Of a DNA stretch of 64,000 nucleotides, positions 15,155 to 23,942 are shown one piece after another (position 1 is the first letter of the stretch; each line of letters begins with the position of its first letter). The stretch is from Kitasatospora atroaurantiaca (GTDB lineage Bacteria > Actinomycetota > Actinomycetes > Streptomycetales > Streptomycetaceae), in the NCBI RefSeq assembly GCF_007828955.1, contig NZ_VIVR01000001.1:5952001-6016000 (forward strand), written 5' to 3'. The notes under the pieces were generated by a model that had not been told where the DNA came from, ran no database searches, and was given only the letters and a program-made list of their open reading frames with translations. The position numbers and the translations under genes are program-made.

Positions 15155-16411
15155 ATGGCAGACGTCGCATCCGAAAGGGCAGCCGTACAGATGATGAGTG
15201 GTGGCGAGGCTTCTCGGACAGGAGCGCGCGAGGTTGCGGCCGGGACGGCTGCCGCGGGTACGCCGGTGGCGGTGCTGCTGACCTGCGCGATGGCGTTCTC
15301 GATGATGCAGCTGTTCCTCGTCGGAGCGCTCGGGCCCCGGCTGGTGGGGGAGTTGGGCGTCTCCCGTACGGAGCTCGGGCTGACCACCACGGCGGGCTTC
15401 GGTGTCGCGGCGCTGCTCTCGCCGGTGGCCGGGAGGCTGGTGGACCGGGTGGGGCCGCGGCGGTGCGTGGTGGCGCTGCTGTCGCTCGCCGCCGGCTCGC
15501 TCGCCCTGATCGGCGCCGCTCCGGGTGCCGCCGGGCTGCTGGGTGCGGTCGCGTTGGGCGGTCTGCCGCAGGCGCTGGCCAACCCCGCCACCAACAAGGT
15601 GATTCTGGCGGCCTTTCCGGCGGAGCGCCGCGGTGCGGTCACCGGGTGGAAGCAGTCGGGCGTGCAGTTCGGCGCGTTCGTGGCCGGGGTGCCGCTGTCG
15701 CTGCTGGCGGCGGCCGTCGGCTGGCGGGGTGCGGTGTGGGCGGCGGCCGGTGCTGCTGCCGCTGCTGCGGTGTGGGCGGCCCGGGCCCTGCCGGCCGACG
15801 GCACGTCTGCCGCCCGTGGTGGCAGTGCCGGCGCAGCGGCGAGCGGGGCCGTGGGGAGGCTGGCGGTGTTCTCGTTCCTGCTGGGCTGCGGGGTGGCGTC
15901 GGTCAACACCTATCTCGCGCTGTTCGGCACCCAGCGGCTCGGCCTGTCGGCGACGGTGGCGGCGGTTCCGGTGGCCGTCCTCGGTCTGGCAGGCATCGCC
16001 GGCCGGGTCGGCTGGTCGCGCGCGGCGAACGGGGACGGCCGGGCCGAGGCGCTGCCCTCCCTGCTCGCGCTCGGTGCCGTCGGCGCAGCGCTGCTGCTGG
16101 CCGCCGCTGCCCTGCTGCATCCGCTGGTCTGGCCGGCGGCGGTGGCGGTGGGGGTGTTCGCGGTGTCGGCGAACGCCGTGTCGATGGTCCTGGTGATGCG
16201 CCGCTCCGCGCCGGGCCGGGCGGGGCAGGACTCGGCGCTCGTCTCGGCGGGCTTCTTCGCCGGATTCGCTGTCGGCCCGCCGCTGTTCGGGCTCGCGGTG
16301 TCGGCGGCCGGGTACGGGCCGGGCTGGCTGCTGGTGGCCTGCGAGTTCGCGGGCGCGGCAGCGGTCACGGCATCGTCGGCGGTACGCCGGGCCCGGCCGG
16401 TGACCGCGTGA
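15155..16411 (+). CDS. MFS transporter
   Basis: 418 residues with about twelve hydrophobic helices. MFS signatures include GRLVDRVGPRRCVVALLSLA after helix 2 and WKQSGVQFGAFVAGVPLSLL in helix 5, resembling the CynX/NimT-like branch. The substrate is unknown. The ATG at 15155 is used; an in-frame ATG at 15191 with AAAGGG about 10 bases upstream is an equally good start. Its stop overlaps the GTG of the next gene, a GH88-like hydrolase, so transport of a sugar fragment is plausible. A link to the preceding arsenic genes is less likely but possible. Confidence 0.82.
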   Translation: MADVASERAAVQMMSGGEASRTGAREVAAGTAAAGTPVAVLLTCAMAFSMMQLFLVGALGPRLVGELGVSRTELGLTTTAGFGVAALLSPVAGRLVDRVGPRRCVVALLSLAAGSLALIGAAPGAAGLLGAVALGGLPQALANPATNKVILAAFPAERRGAVTGWKQSGVQFGAFVAGVPLSLLAAAVGWRGAVWAAAGAAAAAAVWAARALPADGTSAARGGSAGAAASGAVGRLAVFSFLLGCGVASVNTYLALFGTQRLGLSATVAAVPVAVLGLAGIAGRVGWSRAANGDGRAEALPSLLALGAVGAALLLAAAALLHPLVWPAAVAVGVFAVSANAVSMVLVMRRSAPGRAGQDSALVSAGFFAGFAVGPPLFGLAVSAAGYGPGWLLVACEFAGAAAVTASSAVRRARPVTA

Positions 16412-17478
16412 ACGCGCCGGGCGTGACCCGCGCGACGTGGGCCGAGCATGCCCTGGCTGCCGTGCTGGAACGGGTCGGGACCACCGCCGAGGAGGTCGGG
16501 CCGCGCTTCCCCCTGTACGCGGACCCGGACACCGGGCGGTGGACGACGACCGCGCGTGGGTCGTGGACCGGCGGGTTCTGGGCGGGGCTGCTGTGGCTGC
16601 GCGCCTTGGCGTCGGGCGACCGCACCGACCGTACCGCCGCCCGGGAGTGCACCCGCCGCCTGTCCGACTGGGTCGACCAGGACACCGCCACCCGGGGAAT
16701 GATCCTCTGGTACGGCACCGCGCTCGCCGACGAAGCGGCGGACGAGCTGCGCGAGCGGGCCGCACATGCCTGCCTGGCCGCGTTCGATCCCGGGCTGGGT
16801 GTGGTGCCGTGGGGGAGTGCGTTCGGCGGGCCACGGCTGCTGGCCCGGGCCGACGGCGTACCGGGCCTGGTGCCGCTGCTCGCGCGGGCGGGGGACGCAG
16901 GTGTGGCGGCGGCCTGCTCGCACCTGACGCGGCATCTGGAGCTGTGCCTCGGCGAGGAGCCGCCCCGCCCGGCCTGGGCGGCCGTGCCCGGTGGCGGGTG
17001 GAAGGGCTGCGACGAGCCGACGCCGGGATGGAGCCGGACGGCGGCCTGGCTGCTGCTCGGCGTGGCGGACGGGATGGCCGTCCCGGAGATCGGCCGGTCC
17101 GGCGAACTCCGCGAGGCGGCGGGGAGGTTGACCCGTCTGCGGCTTGTCGAGCCCGCTGCGCCGGTGCCGCCGGCCGGTGAGCCGGGCGGGCCGCTCGACA
17201 CCTCGGCGGCCGCGATCGAGGCGGTGGCCGCGTTGAAGCTGGCGGCTCTCGCGGGTGAGACGGATGGGCTCTCGGCGCGGGCGGAGCTGGTGCTGCACCG
17301 GCTCTGCACCCGCCACCTGTCGGCGTCGGGCGGTCCGCGACCGGCCGGGATGCTGTTGGACGGCTGCTACGACGCAGAACGTGATCTGGCGGTCCGCCAT
17401 GAACTGGTGTGGGGCGACTTCTTCCTGGCCGTCGGACTGGCGATGCTCACGGGCCTGGTCGGACCCTTCGCGGCCTGA
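16408..17478 (+). CDS. GH88-like six-hairpin glycosidase
   Basis: 356 residues, cytoplasmic (no signal peptide). Motifs of the GH88/GH105 alpha6/alpha6 fold are present: RGSWTGGFWAGLLWLRA near residue 50, LDTSAAAIEAVAALKLA, and near the end DGCYDAERDLAVRHELVWGD and FFLAVGLAML. These families hydrate unsaturated uronic acid ends of oligosaccharides made by polysaccharide lyases. GTG start overlapping the MFS stop (GTGA). The gene may help use oligosaccharides imported by that transporter. The match is by eye from motifs, so the precise family (GH88, GH105 or an unclassified relative) is open. Confidence 0.65.
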   Translation: MNAPGVTRATWAEHALAAVLERVGTTAEEVGPRFPLYADPDTGRWTTTARGSWTGGFWAGLLWLRALASGDRTDRTAARECTRRLSDWVDQDTATRGMILWYGTALADEAADELRERAAHACLAAFDPGLGVVPWGSAFGGPRLLARADGVPGLVPLLARAGDAGVAAACSHLTRHLELCLGEEPPRPAWAAVPGGGWKGCDEPTPGWSRTAAWLLLGVADGMAVPEIGRSGELREAAGRLTRLRLVEPAAPVPPAGEPGGPLDTSAAAIEAVAALKLAALAGETDGLSARAELVLHRLCTRHLSASGGPRPAGMLLDGCYDAERDLAVRHELVWGDFFLAVGLAMLTGLVGPFAA

Positions 17479-17479
17479 G

Positions 17480-17505
17480 CCCGGTCCCGGTCCCGGTCCC
17501 GGGCC
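17480..17505. repeat. GGTCCC tandem hexamer between convergent genes
   Basis: Just after the GH88-like stop, the hexamer CCGGTC/GGTCCC repeats about three times. It lies in the 43-bp gap between convergent genes. I see no stable hairpin terminator there, so the repeat may be a replication-slippage product. Confidence 0.5.
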
Positions 17506-17521
17506 AGGCCGCGAGCGTGCT

Positions 17522-18715
17522 TCAGCGCGCAGGCCGCAGCACCTGTCGGGCGACCGCCGAGATGTGCAGCTCGTCCGGGCCGTCCAGCAGCCTGGCCGCG
17601 CGCCCGGCGCGGAACAGCGCGGGCAGCGGGGTGTCGGGGCCGAGCCCGGCGGCGCCGTGGACCTGGATGGCGGCGTCGGTGACCTGCTGGAGCATGCGGG
17701 CCGCCGCGACCTTGGCCAGTCCGGTCTCCACCCGCGCGTCCTGTCCGGCCTCCAGGCGGGCCACCGCCTCGTACACAAGCGGCCGCGTGGTGCGGATCGC
17801 GAGCAGGGAGTCGAAGACCAGCTGCTGGACGAGCTGGCGGTCGGCGAGCGGGCCCGATGCCTGGGTGCGGGAGCGGGCCCGCTCGCACATCAACTCGTAG
17901 GCGCGGCCCGCCTGGCCGAGCCAGCGCAGGCAGCGCAGCACCCGGCCGAGCCGCAGCCGCTCGCCGGCGATCCGCAGGGCCTGGCCCCGTTCGCCCACCA
18001 GGTGGTCGGCGGGGACGGTGACGCCGTCGAGTTCGATCTCCCACTGCCCGCCGGCGCCGAGGATCGGAAGCTCGCGTACCACCCGGAAGCCGGGTGCGGA
18101 GGTGGGCACCAGCAGGAGTGACAGTCCCTCGGAGTGCGGTGCGTCCCCATCGGTGCGGGCCATGACGGTGACCAGGTCGGCTTCTCCGGCTCCGGTCGTG
18201 AACCACTTGCGGCCGTGCAGAGTCCACCGGCCACTGGAGTCGGAGTGGGCGCGGGTGGAGGTCATCGCGGGGTCGGTGCCGGGCGTGTCGGGGTCGGTCA
18301 TCGCGTAGCAGGTGCGCAGCTCACCGGCCGTGATCCGCTTGAGGTAGCGGTCCCGGACGGCGGCCGAGCCGTGGCGGGCGAGCATTCGTACGTCCAGGAT
18401 CGGCGCGGAGCCGAGGGCCGAAGGGCCGTGGTCGCCGGCCCCCTCGGCCTCGGCGAGGTGTGCGTACCGGGACAGCGGCAGGCCCTGGCCTCCCAGTTCG
18501 ACGGGCAGGGGCAGCGCCCACAGCCCGGCGTCCTTGGCCTCGCCCTGGAGCCGCGCCAGCGCTTCGCGGGCATCGGGGCCGCCGGCGTCGAGGACGGGTT
18601 CGCACGGGATCACCCGCTCCCTGACGAACTCGGCCACGCTGCCGCGCAGTTCGGCCACCTCGGGCGGACAGTCGGGCAGCCCGCTCCCGGCGAAGGGCGC
18701 TTTGTGGTCGTTCAT
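17522..18715 (-). CDS. Acyl-CoA dehydrogenase family protein
   Basis: 397-residue flavoprotein of the acyl-CoA dehydrogenase superfamily. Recognisable segments are CYAMTDPDTPGTDPAMTSTR (FAD-binding middle strand), WTLHGRKWFTTGAGEADLVT, and the C-terminal four-helix bundle with VHGAAGLGPDTPLPALFRAG. It should oxidise an acyl-CoA thioester to the enoyl-CoA. The ATG at 18715 has GGAGGA 7 bases upstream. The gene is divergent (147 bp) from a CaiB-type CoA transferase and an acyl-CoA ligase, so the three probably activate and oxidise one acid substrate, in an arrangement reminiscent of carnitine-type caiABC units. Confidence 0.88.
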   Translation of the reverse strand: MNDHKAPFAGSGLPDCPPEVAELRGSVAEFVRERVIPCEPVLDAGGPDAREALARLQGEAKDAGLWALPLPVELGGQGLPLSRYAHLAEAEGAGDHGPSALGSAPILDVRMLARHGSAAVRDRYLKRITAGELRTCYAMTDPDTPGTDPAMTSTRAHSDSSGRWTLHGRKWFTTGAGEADLVTVMARTDGDAPHSEGLSLLLVPTSAPGFRVVRELPILGAGGQWEIELDGVTVPADHLVGERGQALRIAGERLRLGRVLRCLRWLGQAGRAYELMCERARSRTQASGPLADRQLVQQLVFDSLLAIRTTRPLVYEAVARLEAGQDARVETGLAKVAAARMLQQVTDAAIQVHGAAGLGPDTPLPALFRAGRAARLLDGPDELHISAVARQVLRPAR

Positions 18716-18862
18716 GAGGGTTCCTCCGGATTCATCGGGAACCCGATGAGATGACAATCCGACTAGCTGGCTGTGGAACTGGTCGGCTACGGACGCCGCC
18801 GAGTTCCCTCACCGTCCAAGTGACCCGTGCAGCCGCCCCACGGCCGCCCGGAGAGGAGAGCC

Positions 18863-20635
18863 ATGGCCCCGCTTGCCCCCGCCCTGGCGGCCCAGCCGCT
18901 CGACGCCGTCGAGCTGCGCGTCTCCGGGCCGCCCGCACTCACCGGCCCCGCCGTGGCACACCTGCGGGCACTCGGTGCAAGGCCGCTGGAGGAGGGGAGC
19001 GCTGACGGCCCGGCCCGGTTCGAGGCACTTGGCGGGGTGAGCGCCGAGCTCGCCTGGGCGGACCTCTGCCCGGCGGCGGACGCCGCGGACGAGGCTACCG
19101 TCCAGGCCGTGACCGGGATCACGCACGTCCACGGCCGACGGGACGGCGAACCGCGCGGCCTCGCGGTCGACTACGCCGCGACCTGCGCCTCCGTGCTCAC
19201 CGTGCAGGGCCTGCTCGCCGCGATGATCGGCCAGGCCCGTGGTGGGAGCGCCACGCACGTCTCCACCGGCGCGGACCGGGCTGCGCTGCTGACGATCTCC
19301 CAGTACCTGGCGGCGGCGGGCGCGGACGAGGAGGAGGCGGTTCCGCTCGGCCCGGGCGGCCCGCCGTTCACCGCCGCGGACGGCACCCGCTTCGAGCTGG
19401 AGGCACTCGATCCCGGTGTGTGGGCCGGGTTCTGGCGAGCCCTCGGAGCGCCGGCGGACGCGGTCCGGGGAGGCTGGCGCCCCTTCCAGTTCCGCTACGC
19501 CACGGCCTGCGCCGCGCTGCCCGAGGCCCTGCACACGGCCACCCGCGCCGCCTCCTGGGCCGCGATCGAGCAGGCCGCGGCCGCCGCCCGCGCCGACGTC
19601 TGCCGACTCCACTCCCTCGCTGAGCGGGCCGAAGACCCGGCCGCGGGCGATCCCTGGTCCTTCCGGTTGGGCTGCGAGGCCGGAACTCCCCGTTCTGTTA
19701 TGGGCGTTGGCGCACTTCCGCTCGCCGGGCTGACGGTGCTGGAGGCGGGGCGGCGGATCCAGGCGCCGCTCGCCGCCCACCTGTTGGGCCTGCTCGGCGC
19801 GGACGTGATCCGCATCGAGCCGCCGGGCGGCGATCCGCTGCGCGGCATGCCGCCGTGCTGCGACGACATCTCGGCGCGGTGGCTCGCACTCAACCGGGGC
19901 AAGCGTGCCGTCCGGATCGACATCAAGTCCCCCGCCGGCCGGCGCGAGCTCCGCGAACTGGCCGCCGACGCCGACGTGTTCCTCCACAACTGGGCCCCGG
20001 GCAAGGCCGAGGAGCTCGGCCTGGACGCCGGCGCTCTCTCACTCGCCAACCCCGGCCTGGTGTACGCCTACACCGGCGGCTGGGCCGGACGGCTGCCCGG
20101 CGCCCCGATGGGCACCGACTTCATGGTGCAGGCCCGCACCGGGGTGGGCGAGGCCGTACGTCCGGCGGGTGAGCCGGCCGCGCCTTCGCCGATGACCCTG
20201 CTCGACGTGCTCGGCGGCCTCCACGGCGCCGAGGCCGTGCTCGCGGCGCTGCTTCTGCGGGAGCGCACCGGCCGTGGCGTGCGGACGGAGTCCTCGCTGC
20301 TCGGCGCCGCCGAGACACTCACCGCCCCCGCTCTGCGGCAGGCGGCCGGAGGTGCGGACCCGTGCCGTCCCGCAGGATTCCGCCGTCCGCTGCCCACCGC
20401 CGACGGCTGGGTCGCGGCGGCCGACGGCTCGGCCGGCCAGGCCCGGGCCCACGCCGAACGCCTGCGGCAGCTGAGCACCACGGACGCGGTGGCCCTCCTG
20501 CGCGAGCAGGGCCTGGCCGCCACCGCCGTCACCACCGACCTGCGGGACCTGCCCGCCGACCCGCGCCTGCGCGGCGCCCTGACCCGCGACGGCCACGGCG
20601 CCCTCGCCGTTCCCATGCCCTGGAGGTTCTCGTGA
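18863..20635 (+). CDS. CaiB/BaiF-type CoA transferase with a degenerate duplicated N-terminal half
   Basis: 590 residues, against about 400 for single-domain family members. The part from residue 290 (LAGLTVLEAGRRIQAPLAAH, LNRGKRAVRIDIKSPAGRRE, VFLHNWAPGKAEELGLD) is a canonical CaiB domain, with the expected catalytic Asp in GAPMGTDFMVQARTG. The first 280 residues also look like a CaiB lobe (VAHLRALGARPLEEG, LAVDYAATCASVLTVQGLLA) but lack the catalytic segment. The protein is therefore a tandem of one decayed and one active unit. Such enzymes move CoA between carboxylic acids or isomerise 2-methylacyl-CoAs. The ATG at 18863 has AGGAG just upstream. It overlaps the ligase gene by 4 bases (GTGA). 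Confidence 0.8.
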   Translation: MAPLAPALAAQPLDAVELRVSGPPALTGPAVAHLRALGARPLEEGSADGPARFEALGGVSAELAWADLCPAADAADEATVQAVTGITHVHGRRDGEPRGLAVDYAATCASVLTVQGLLAAMIGQARGGSATHVSTGADRAALLTISQYLAAAGADEEEAVPLGPGGPPFTAADGTRFELEALDPGVWAGFWRALGAPADAVRGGWRPFQFRYATACAALPEALHTATRAASWAAIEQAAAAARADVCRLHSLAERAEDPAAGDPWSFRLGCEAGTPRSVMGVGALPLAGLTVLEAGRRIQAPLAAHLLGLLGADVIRIEPPGGDPLRGMPPCCDDISARWLALNRGKRAVRIDIKSPAGRRELRELAADADVFLHNWAPGKAEELGLDAGALSLANPGLVYAYTGGWAGRLPGAPMGTDFMVQARTGVGEAVRPAGEPAAPSPMTLLDVLGGLHGAEAVLAALLLRERTGRGVRTESSLLGAAETLTAPALRQAAGGADPCRPAGFRRPLPTADGWVAAADGSAGQARAHAERLRQLSTTDAVALLREQGLAATAVTTDLRDLPADPRLRGALTRDGHGALAVPMPWRFS

Positions 20636-22260
20636 CACCCCAGCTCCACGACCTCGTCCCGGCCGCCCTGCGACGGGCCTGGGCGGCCGACGGCAGCTAC
20701 CCGGACCTCGACCTGTACGCGCTGTTCCGGGCACGCCGCATGGCCGACCCGCACCGCACCGCCGTCATCGATACCAAGGGCAAGCTCTGCTACACCCAAC
20801 TCGACCGCAAGGCACGAAGTCTGGCCGCCGGTCTGCGTGCGGCCGGGGTGTGCGCGGGAGACGTGGTGGGCGTCCAGCTCCCCAGCAGCCGCGACGCGGT
20901 GATCGCCGACCTGGCTCTGGCCGCCCTCGGCGCGATAGCCCTGCCCTTCCCGGTCGGGCGCGGCAGCCGGGAGGCGCTCTCGCTGCTCGGCCGCTCCGGA
21001 GCCCGCGCGGTGATTGCCGCCACCGAGCACCGAGGCATCGAGCACGCTCGGGAACTGGCCGTTATGCGGGGCGAGTTGCCGGGTCTGCGGGCGGTGGTCG
21101 CGGCAGGGCCCGGAGAGGTGCCGGACGGCTGCCTCTCCCTGGCCGAGCTGCTGCGCACGGACGCCACCGACTTCACCCCGGACCGCCCCGCCCCCGACTC
21201 CGCCGCCCGGATCCTGGTCTCCTCCGGCACCGAGGCGGAGCCCAAGATGGTGGCGTACTCGCACAACGCACTCGCCGGTGGGCGAGGCAACTTCCTTGCC
21301 TCGCTGCTGCCTTCGGACACGGAACTGCGCTGCCTCTTCCTGGTGCCGCTGGCCTCCGCCTTCGGCAGCAGCGGCACCGCCGTCACGCTCGCCCGCCACG
21401 GCGGCACGCTCGTCCTGCTCGACCGGTTCGCTCCCGCCGACGCCCTGGAGGCGATCCGCCGCCACCGGCCGACGCACGTCCTGGGCGTGCCGACCATGGT
21501 GCGCATGATGCTCGACCAGCCGGCGGAGCCCCTGCCCGAGCTGACGGCCCTGGTCCTCGGAGGCTCGCCGCTCGACCCGTCGACCCGGGAGGAGGCCGAA
21601 CGCGTCTTCGGCTGCCCGGTGGTGAACCTCTACGGCTCGGCGGACGGCGTCAACTGCCACACCGGGCTCGAGGCCGAGCCGACCCCGGCCGACGGCCCCG
21701 GGATCGCCGTCGGCCGGCCCGATCCCGCAGTCACCGACATCCGCATCGCCACGCCGGGCGGCGAGTTCGGCACGACTCCCGGTGAGATCGGCGAGATCGT
21801 GGCGCGCGGCCCGATGACGCCGCTCTGCTACGTCGGGGCACCCGAACTGAACCAGCGGTACCGCACCGCCGACGGCTGGGTGCGCACCGGCGACCTCGGG
21901 GTGTTCGACGCCGACGGCGGGCTGTGCGTGGTCGGACGCCTCAAGGACATCGTCATCCGGGGCGGCGCGAACATCAGCCCCGCCGAGGTCGAGGGCGAGC
22001 TGTCGTCGCACCCGGACGTCCGGGACGTGCTGTGCACCGGCGTTCCCGACCCGCTGATGGGCGAGCGGCTCGCCGCCTGCGTGGTGCCGAGGGCCGGCCG
22101 CACACCCGCTCTCGAAGAGCTGTGCGCGCATCTGGATGCGCGTGGCCTCGAACGGCGCAAGCACCCCGAGCGGCTGCTGCTGGTGGAGGCACTGCCGCTG
22201 ACCCCGGCGGGCAAGCCGGACCGGGCGGCCCTGCGGCAGCTGGCCGCCGAAGCCGGATGA
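20632..22260 (+). CDS. AMP-forming acyl-CoA ligase
   Basis: 542-residue ANL-superfamily adenylating enzyme. The P-loop is weakly conserved (ILVSSGTEAEPKMVAYSHNA in place of SSGTTGxPK), followed by VVNLYGSADGVNCHTG, the ATP-binding DGWVRTGDLGVFDADGGL and VGRLKDIVIRGGANISPAEV; the catalytic lysine is in LPLTPAGKPDRAALR. It should activate a carboxylic acid to an acyl-CoA (or acyl-AMP). GTG start overlapping the CoA-transferase stop; a common transcript with it is certain from the overlap. The altered P-loop (Glu-Ala-Glu where Gly/Thr are usual) may affect activity. Confidence 0.85.
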   Translation: MTPQLHDLVPAALRRAWAADGSYPDLDLYALFRARRMADPHRTAVIDTKGKLCYTQLDRKARSLAAGLRAAGVCAGDVVGVQLPSSRDAVIADLALAALGAIALPFPVGRGSREALSLLGRSGARAVIAATEHRGIEHARELAVMRGELPGLRAVVAAGPGEVPDGCLSLAELLRTDATDFTPDRPAPDSAARILVSSGTEAEPKMVAYSHNALAGGRGNFLASLLPSDTELRCLFLVPLASAFGSSGTAVTLARHGGTLVLLDRFAPADALEAIRRHRPTHVLGVPTMVRMMLDQPAEPLPELTALVLGGSPLDPSTREEAERVFGCPVVNLYGSADGVNCHTGLEAEPTPADGPGIAVGRPDPAVTDIRIATPGGEFGTTPGEIGEIVARGPMTPLCYVGAPELNQRYRTADGWVRTGDLGVFDADGGLCVVGRLKDIVIRGGANISPAEVEGELSSHPDVRDVLCTGVPDPLMGERLAACVVPRAGRTPALEELCAHLDARGLERRKHPERLLLVEALPLTPAGKPDRAALRQLAAEAG

Positions 22261-22265
22261 CAGTG

Positions 22266-22305
22266 CGCTGAAGGGGCTGCCCGGCACCGGGCAGCCCCTT
22301 CAGCG
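22266..22305. terminator. Strong bidirectional hairpin terminator
   Basis: A perfect 19-bp stem (22266-22284 pairing with 22287-22305) around a CA centre. It sits between the stop codons of the convergent acyl-CoA ligase and metal-binding lipoprotein genes, and can end transcription from both sides. Confidence 0.92.
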
Positions 22306-22314
22306 TGCATCAGG

Positions 22315-23121
22315 TCAGGAACCGGAGAAGGCCTTCTCCAGCTGGTCGGCGGCGTTGCGGTAGACCGTGAGCATGTCCAGCTCCTGGCCCGGGTAGTTGA
22401 CGATGTTCACCTGCTTGGCGCCGGAGTCGGGCAGCACCGTGCCGGTCGACATGGCCTCGTTCTCGAGGACGAACTGCGGTTTCCTCGCGGACAGTTCGGA
22501 CAGCTGCGCCGGGGTGACCGCCTCGGGCCCGTACGTTCCGGCCGCCTTCACGCCGGCGAGGTCGGCCGCCCAGGCGGTGAACATCTGGGTGACCACGACG
22601 GGGGCCTTTCCGGCGGGCCACTTGGCCTTCACCTGCTGCGCGAGCTTGTCGTACTCGGTGGTGAAGGCGGTGTTCCACTGAGCAGCGGCCTGCTCGGTGC
22701 CGAAGGCCTTGCCCAGCTTGGTGACCTCGGCCGTGGTGGCGTCGCGGTGGTCGTCCAGGTTGACCTCGACCGGCTTGGCCTTGGACCCGGCGGCCTCCTT
22801 GATCCGGCCCGCGAACGGCTCGAACGAGGCGTAGAGCACGAAGTCCGCACCCGCGACGGCGGTCAGGTCGGAGGGCTTCAGCTCGTAGTCGGGGGCGTGC
22901 TTCACGGTCGCGGGGACGAGGACCTTGACGTCCTTGGCGCCGGCGGCCTTGGCGAGGGCCGCCTCCCAGGTGGTGGTCGCCACGACCACGGGCCCCTTGG
23001 CCTGAGCCGTCGCGGCGGCGTCGGCGGTGGTTCCGCTCTTGGAGCTGCCACACGCGGTGAGCAGGAGCAGGCCCGCGCTCAGTGCGACGAGGGGACGGAC
23101 GAGGACGCGGTTGCGCGCCAT
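22315..23121 (-). CDS. Cluster-9 (ZnuA-like) metal ABC transporter binding lipoprotein
   Basis: 268 residues. The lipobox LLLLTACGSS gives a lipid-anchored mature protein. The fold matches ZnuA/TroA-type metal receptors, with a first lobe carrying VLVPATVKHAPDYELKPSDL and a second lobe ending in VNIVNYPGQELDMLTVYRNA. Classical ligands are partly changed: the usual HDAF motif in lobe two is TQMFTAWAADL, with Met in place of His, while Glu in LENEAMSTGT remains. The ligand set visible (His, Met, Glu) and the position at the end of a copper operon suggest copper or another soft metal, not zinc. It overlaps the permease gene 3' end by 43 bases. Confidence 0.82.
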   Translation of the reverse strand: MARNRVLVRPLVALSAGLLLLTACGSSKSGTTADAAATAQAKGPVVVATTTWEAALAKAAGAKDVKVLVPATVKHAPDYELKPSDLTAVAGADFVLYASFEPFAGRIKEAAGSKAKPVEVNLDDHRDATTAEVTKLGKAFGTEQAAAQWNTAFTTEYDKLAQQVKAKWPAGKAPVVVTQMFTAWAADLAGVKAAGTYGPEAVTPAQLSELSARKPQFVLENEAMSTGTVLPDSGAKQVNIVNYPGQELDMLTVYRNAADQLEKAFSGS

Positions 23122-23942
23122 GAGGTGGTTCTCCGTTCGGGTATCAGATGCGCAGCCAGGGCGACCGCCCCGGCGGCGAGGACGAGTACGGGACCAGGGG
23201 GGAGGTCCCAGGCGAGTGAGATCAGGAAGCCGGTCAGGTTCACCAGCACACCGATGCAGACCGCCCAGCCGGCGATCGAACCCAGTGAGCGGCCGAGCCG
23301 GCGGGCGGCCAGGGCGGGCAGCAGGGTGAGGGCATCGACCAGCAGCGCACCGGTCAGCCGGATGGCCGCGCCGACGGCGACCGCCACCAGGACCAGCAGC
23401 ACCACGGTCATCCACTGCACCCGGACGCCGGAGCAGATCGCCAACTCCCGGTCGTGCAACAGCAGTGCCAGGTCGCGGCGCCGCCGGAGCAGCAGCGCGG
23501 GCACGGCCACCGCCAGCACACCCAGCACCGCGAGGTCGGCCGGACGCACCGCCAGGATCGACCCCCAGAGGAGGGCGAACGCACCGTTCGCGTTGACACC
23601 GGACACCGACAGCACCAGCAGCGCGGCGGCGATCGCCAGACTCATCAGCAGGCCCATTGCACCTGACAGACCGTCAGGCGTACGGGCCAGCGGAGCCACA
23701 CCCGCACCGGCCAGTGCACACGCGACGATCGCGCACAGCGCGGGGTCCAGGCCCAGGATGATGCCCACCGCGATGCCCAGCAGTGCGACATGCATCATCG
23801 CGAACCGCACCGGCATGATGTCCAGGCCGACGATCACCACGCCCACCAGCGGCAGCCCCAGGGACGCGAGCAGCAGACCCGCCCCCGCACGCTGCACTGG
23901 CACCAACTGCAGCAGGGTGAAGACCTGTTCGAAGGCGCTCAT
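23079..23942 (-). CDS. Cluster-9 metal ABC transporter permease
   Basis: 287 residues with about eight membrane helices, in the ZnuB/TroC family. The characteristic PVRFAMMHVALLGIAVGIIL and LLVDALTLLPALAARRLGRS segments are present. Met- and Cys-containing helices are not unusual for the family. Its ATG overlaps the ATPase stop (ATGA), and its own 3' end overlaps the start of the binding-protein gene, so the three parts of the importer are tightly coupled with the copper genes upstream. Confidence 0.87.
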   Translation of the reverse strand: MSAFEQVFTLLQLVPVQRAGAGLLLASLGLPLVGVVIVGLDIMPVRFAMMHVALLGIAVGIILGLDPALCAIVACALAGAGVAPLARTPDGLSGAMGLLMSLAIAAALLVLSVSGVNANGAFALLWGSILAVRPADLAVLGVLAVAVPALLLRRRRDLALLLHDRELAICSGVRVQWMTVVLLVLVAVAVGAAIRLTGALLVDALTLLPALAARRLGRSLGSIAGWAVCIGVLVNLTGFLISLAWDLPPGPVLVLAAGAVALAAHLIPERRTTSWRATASSSVPSSH

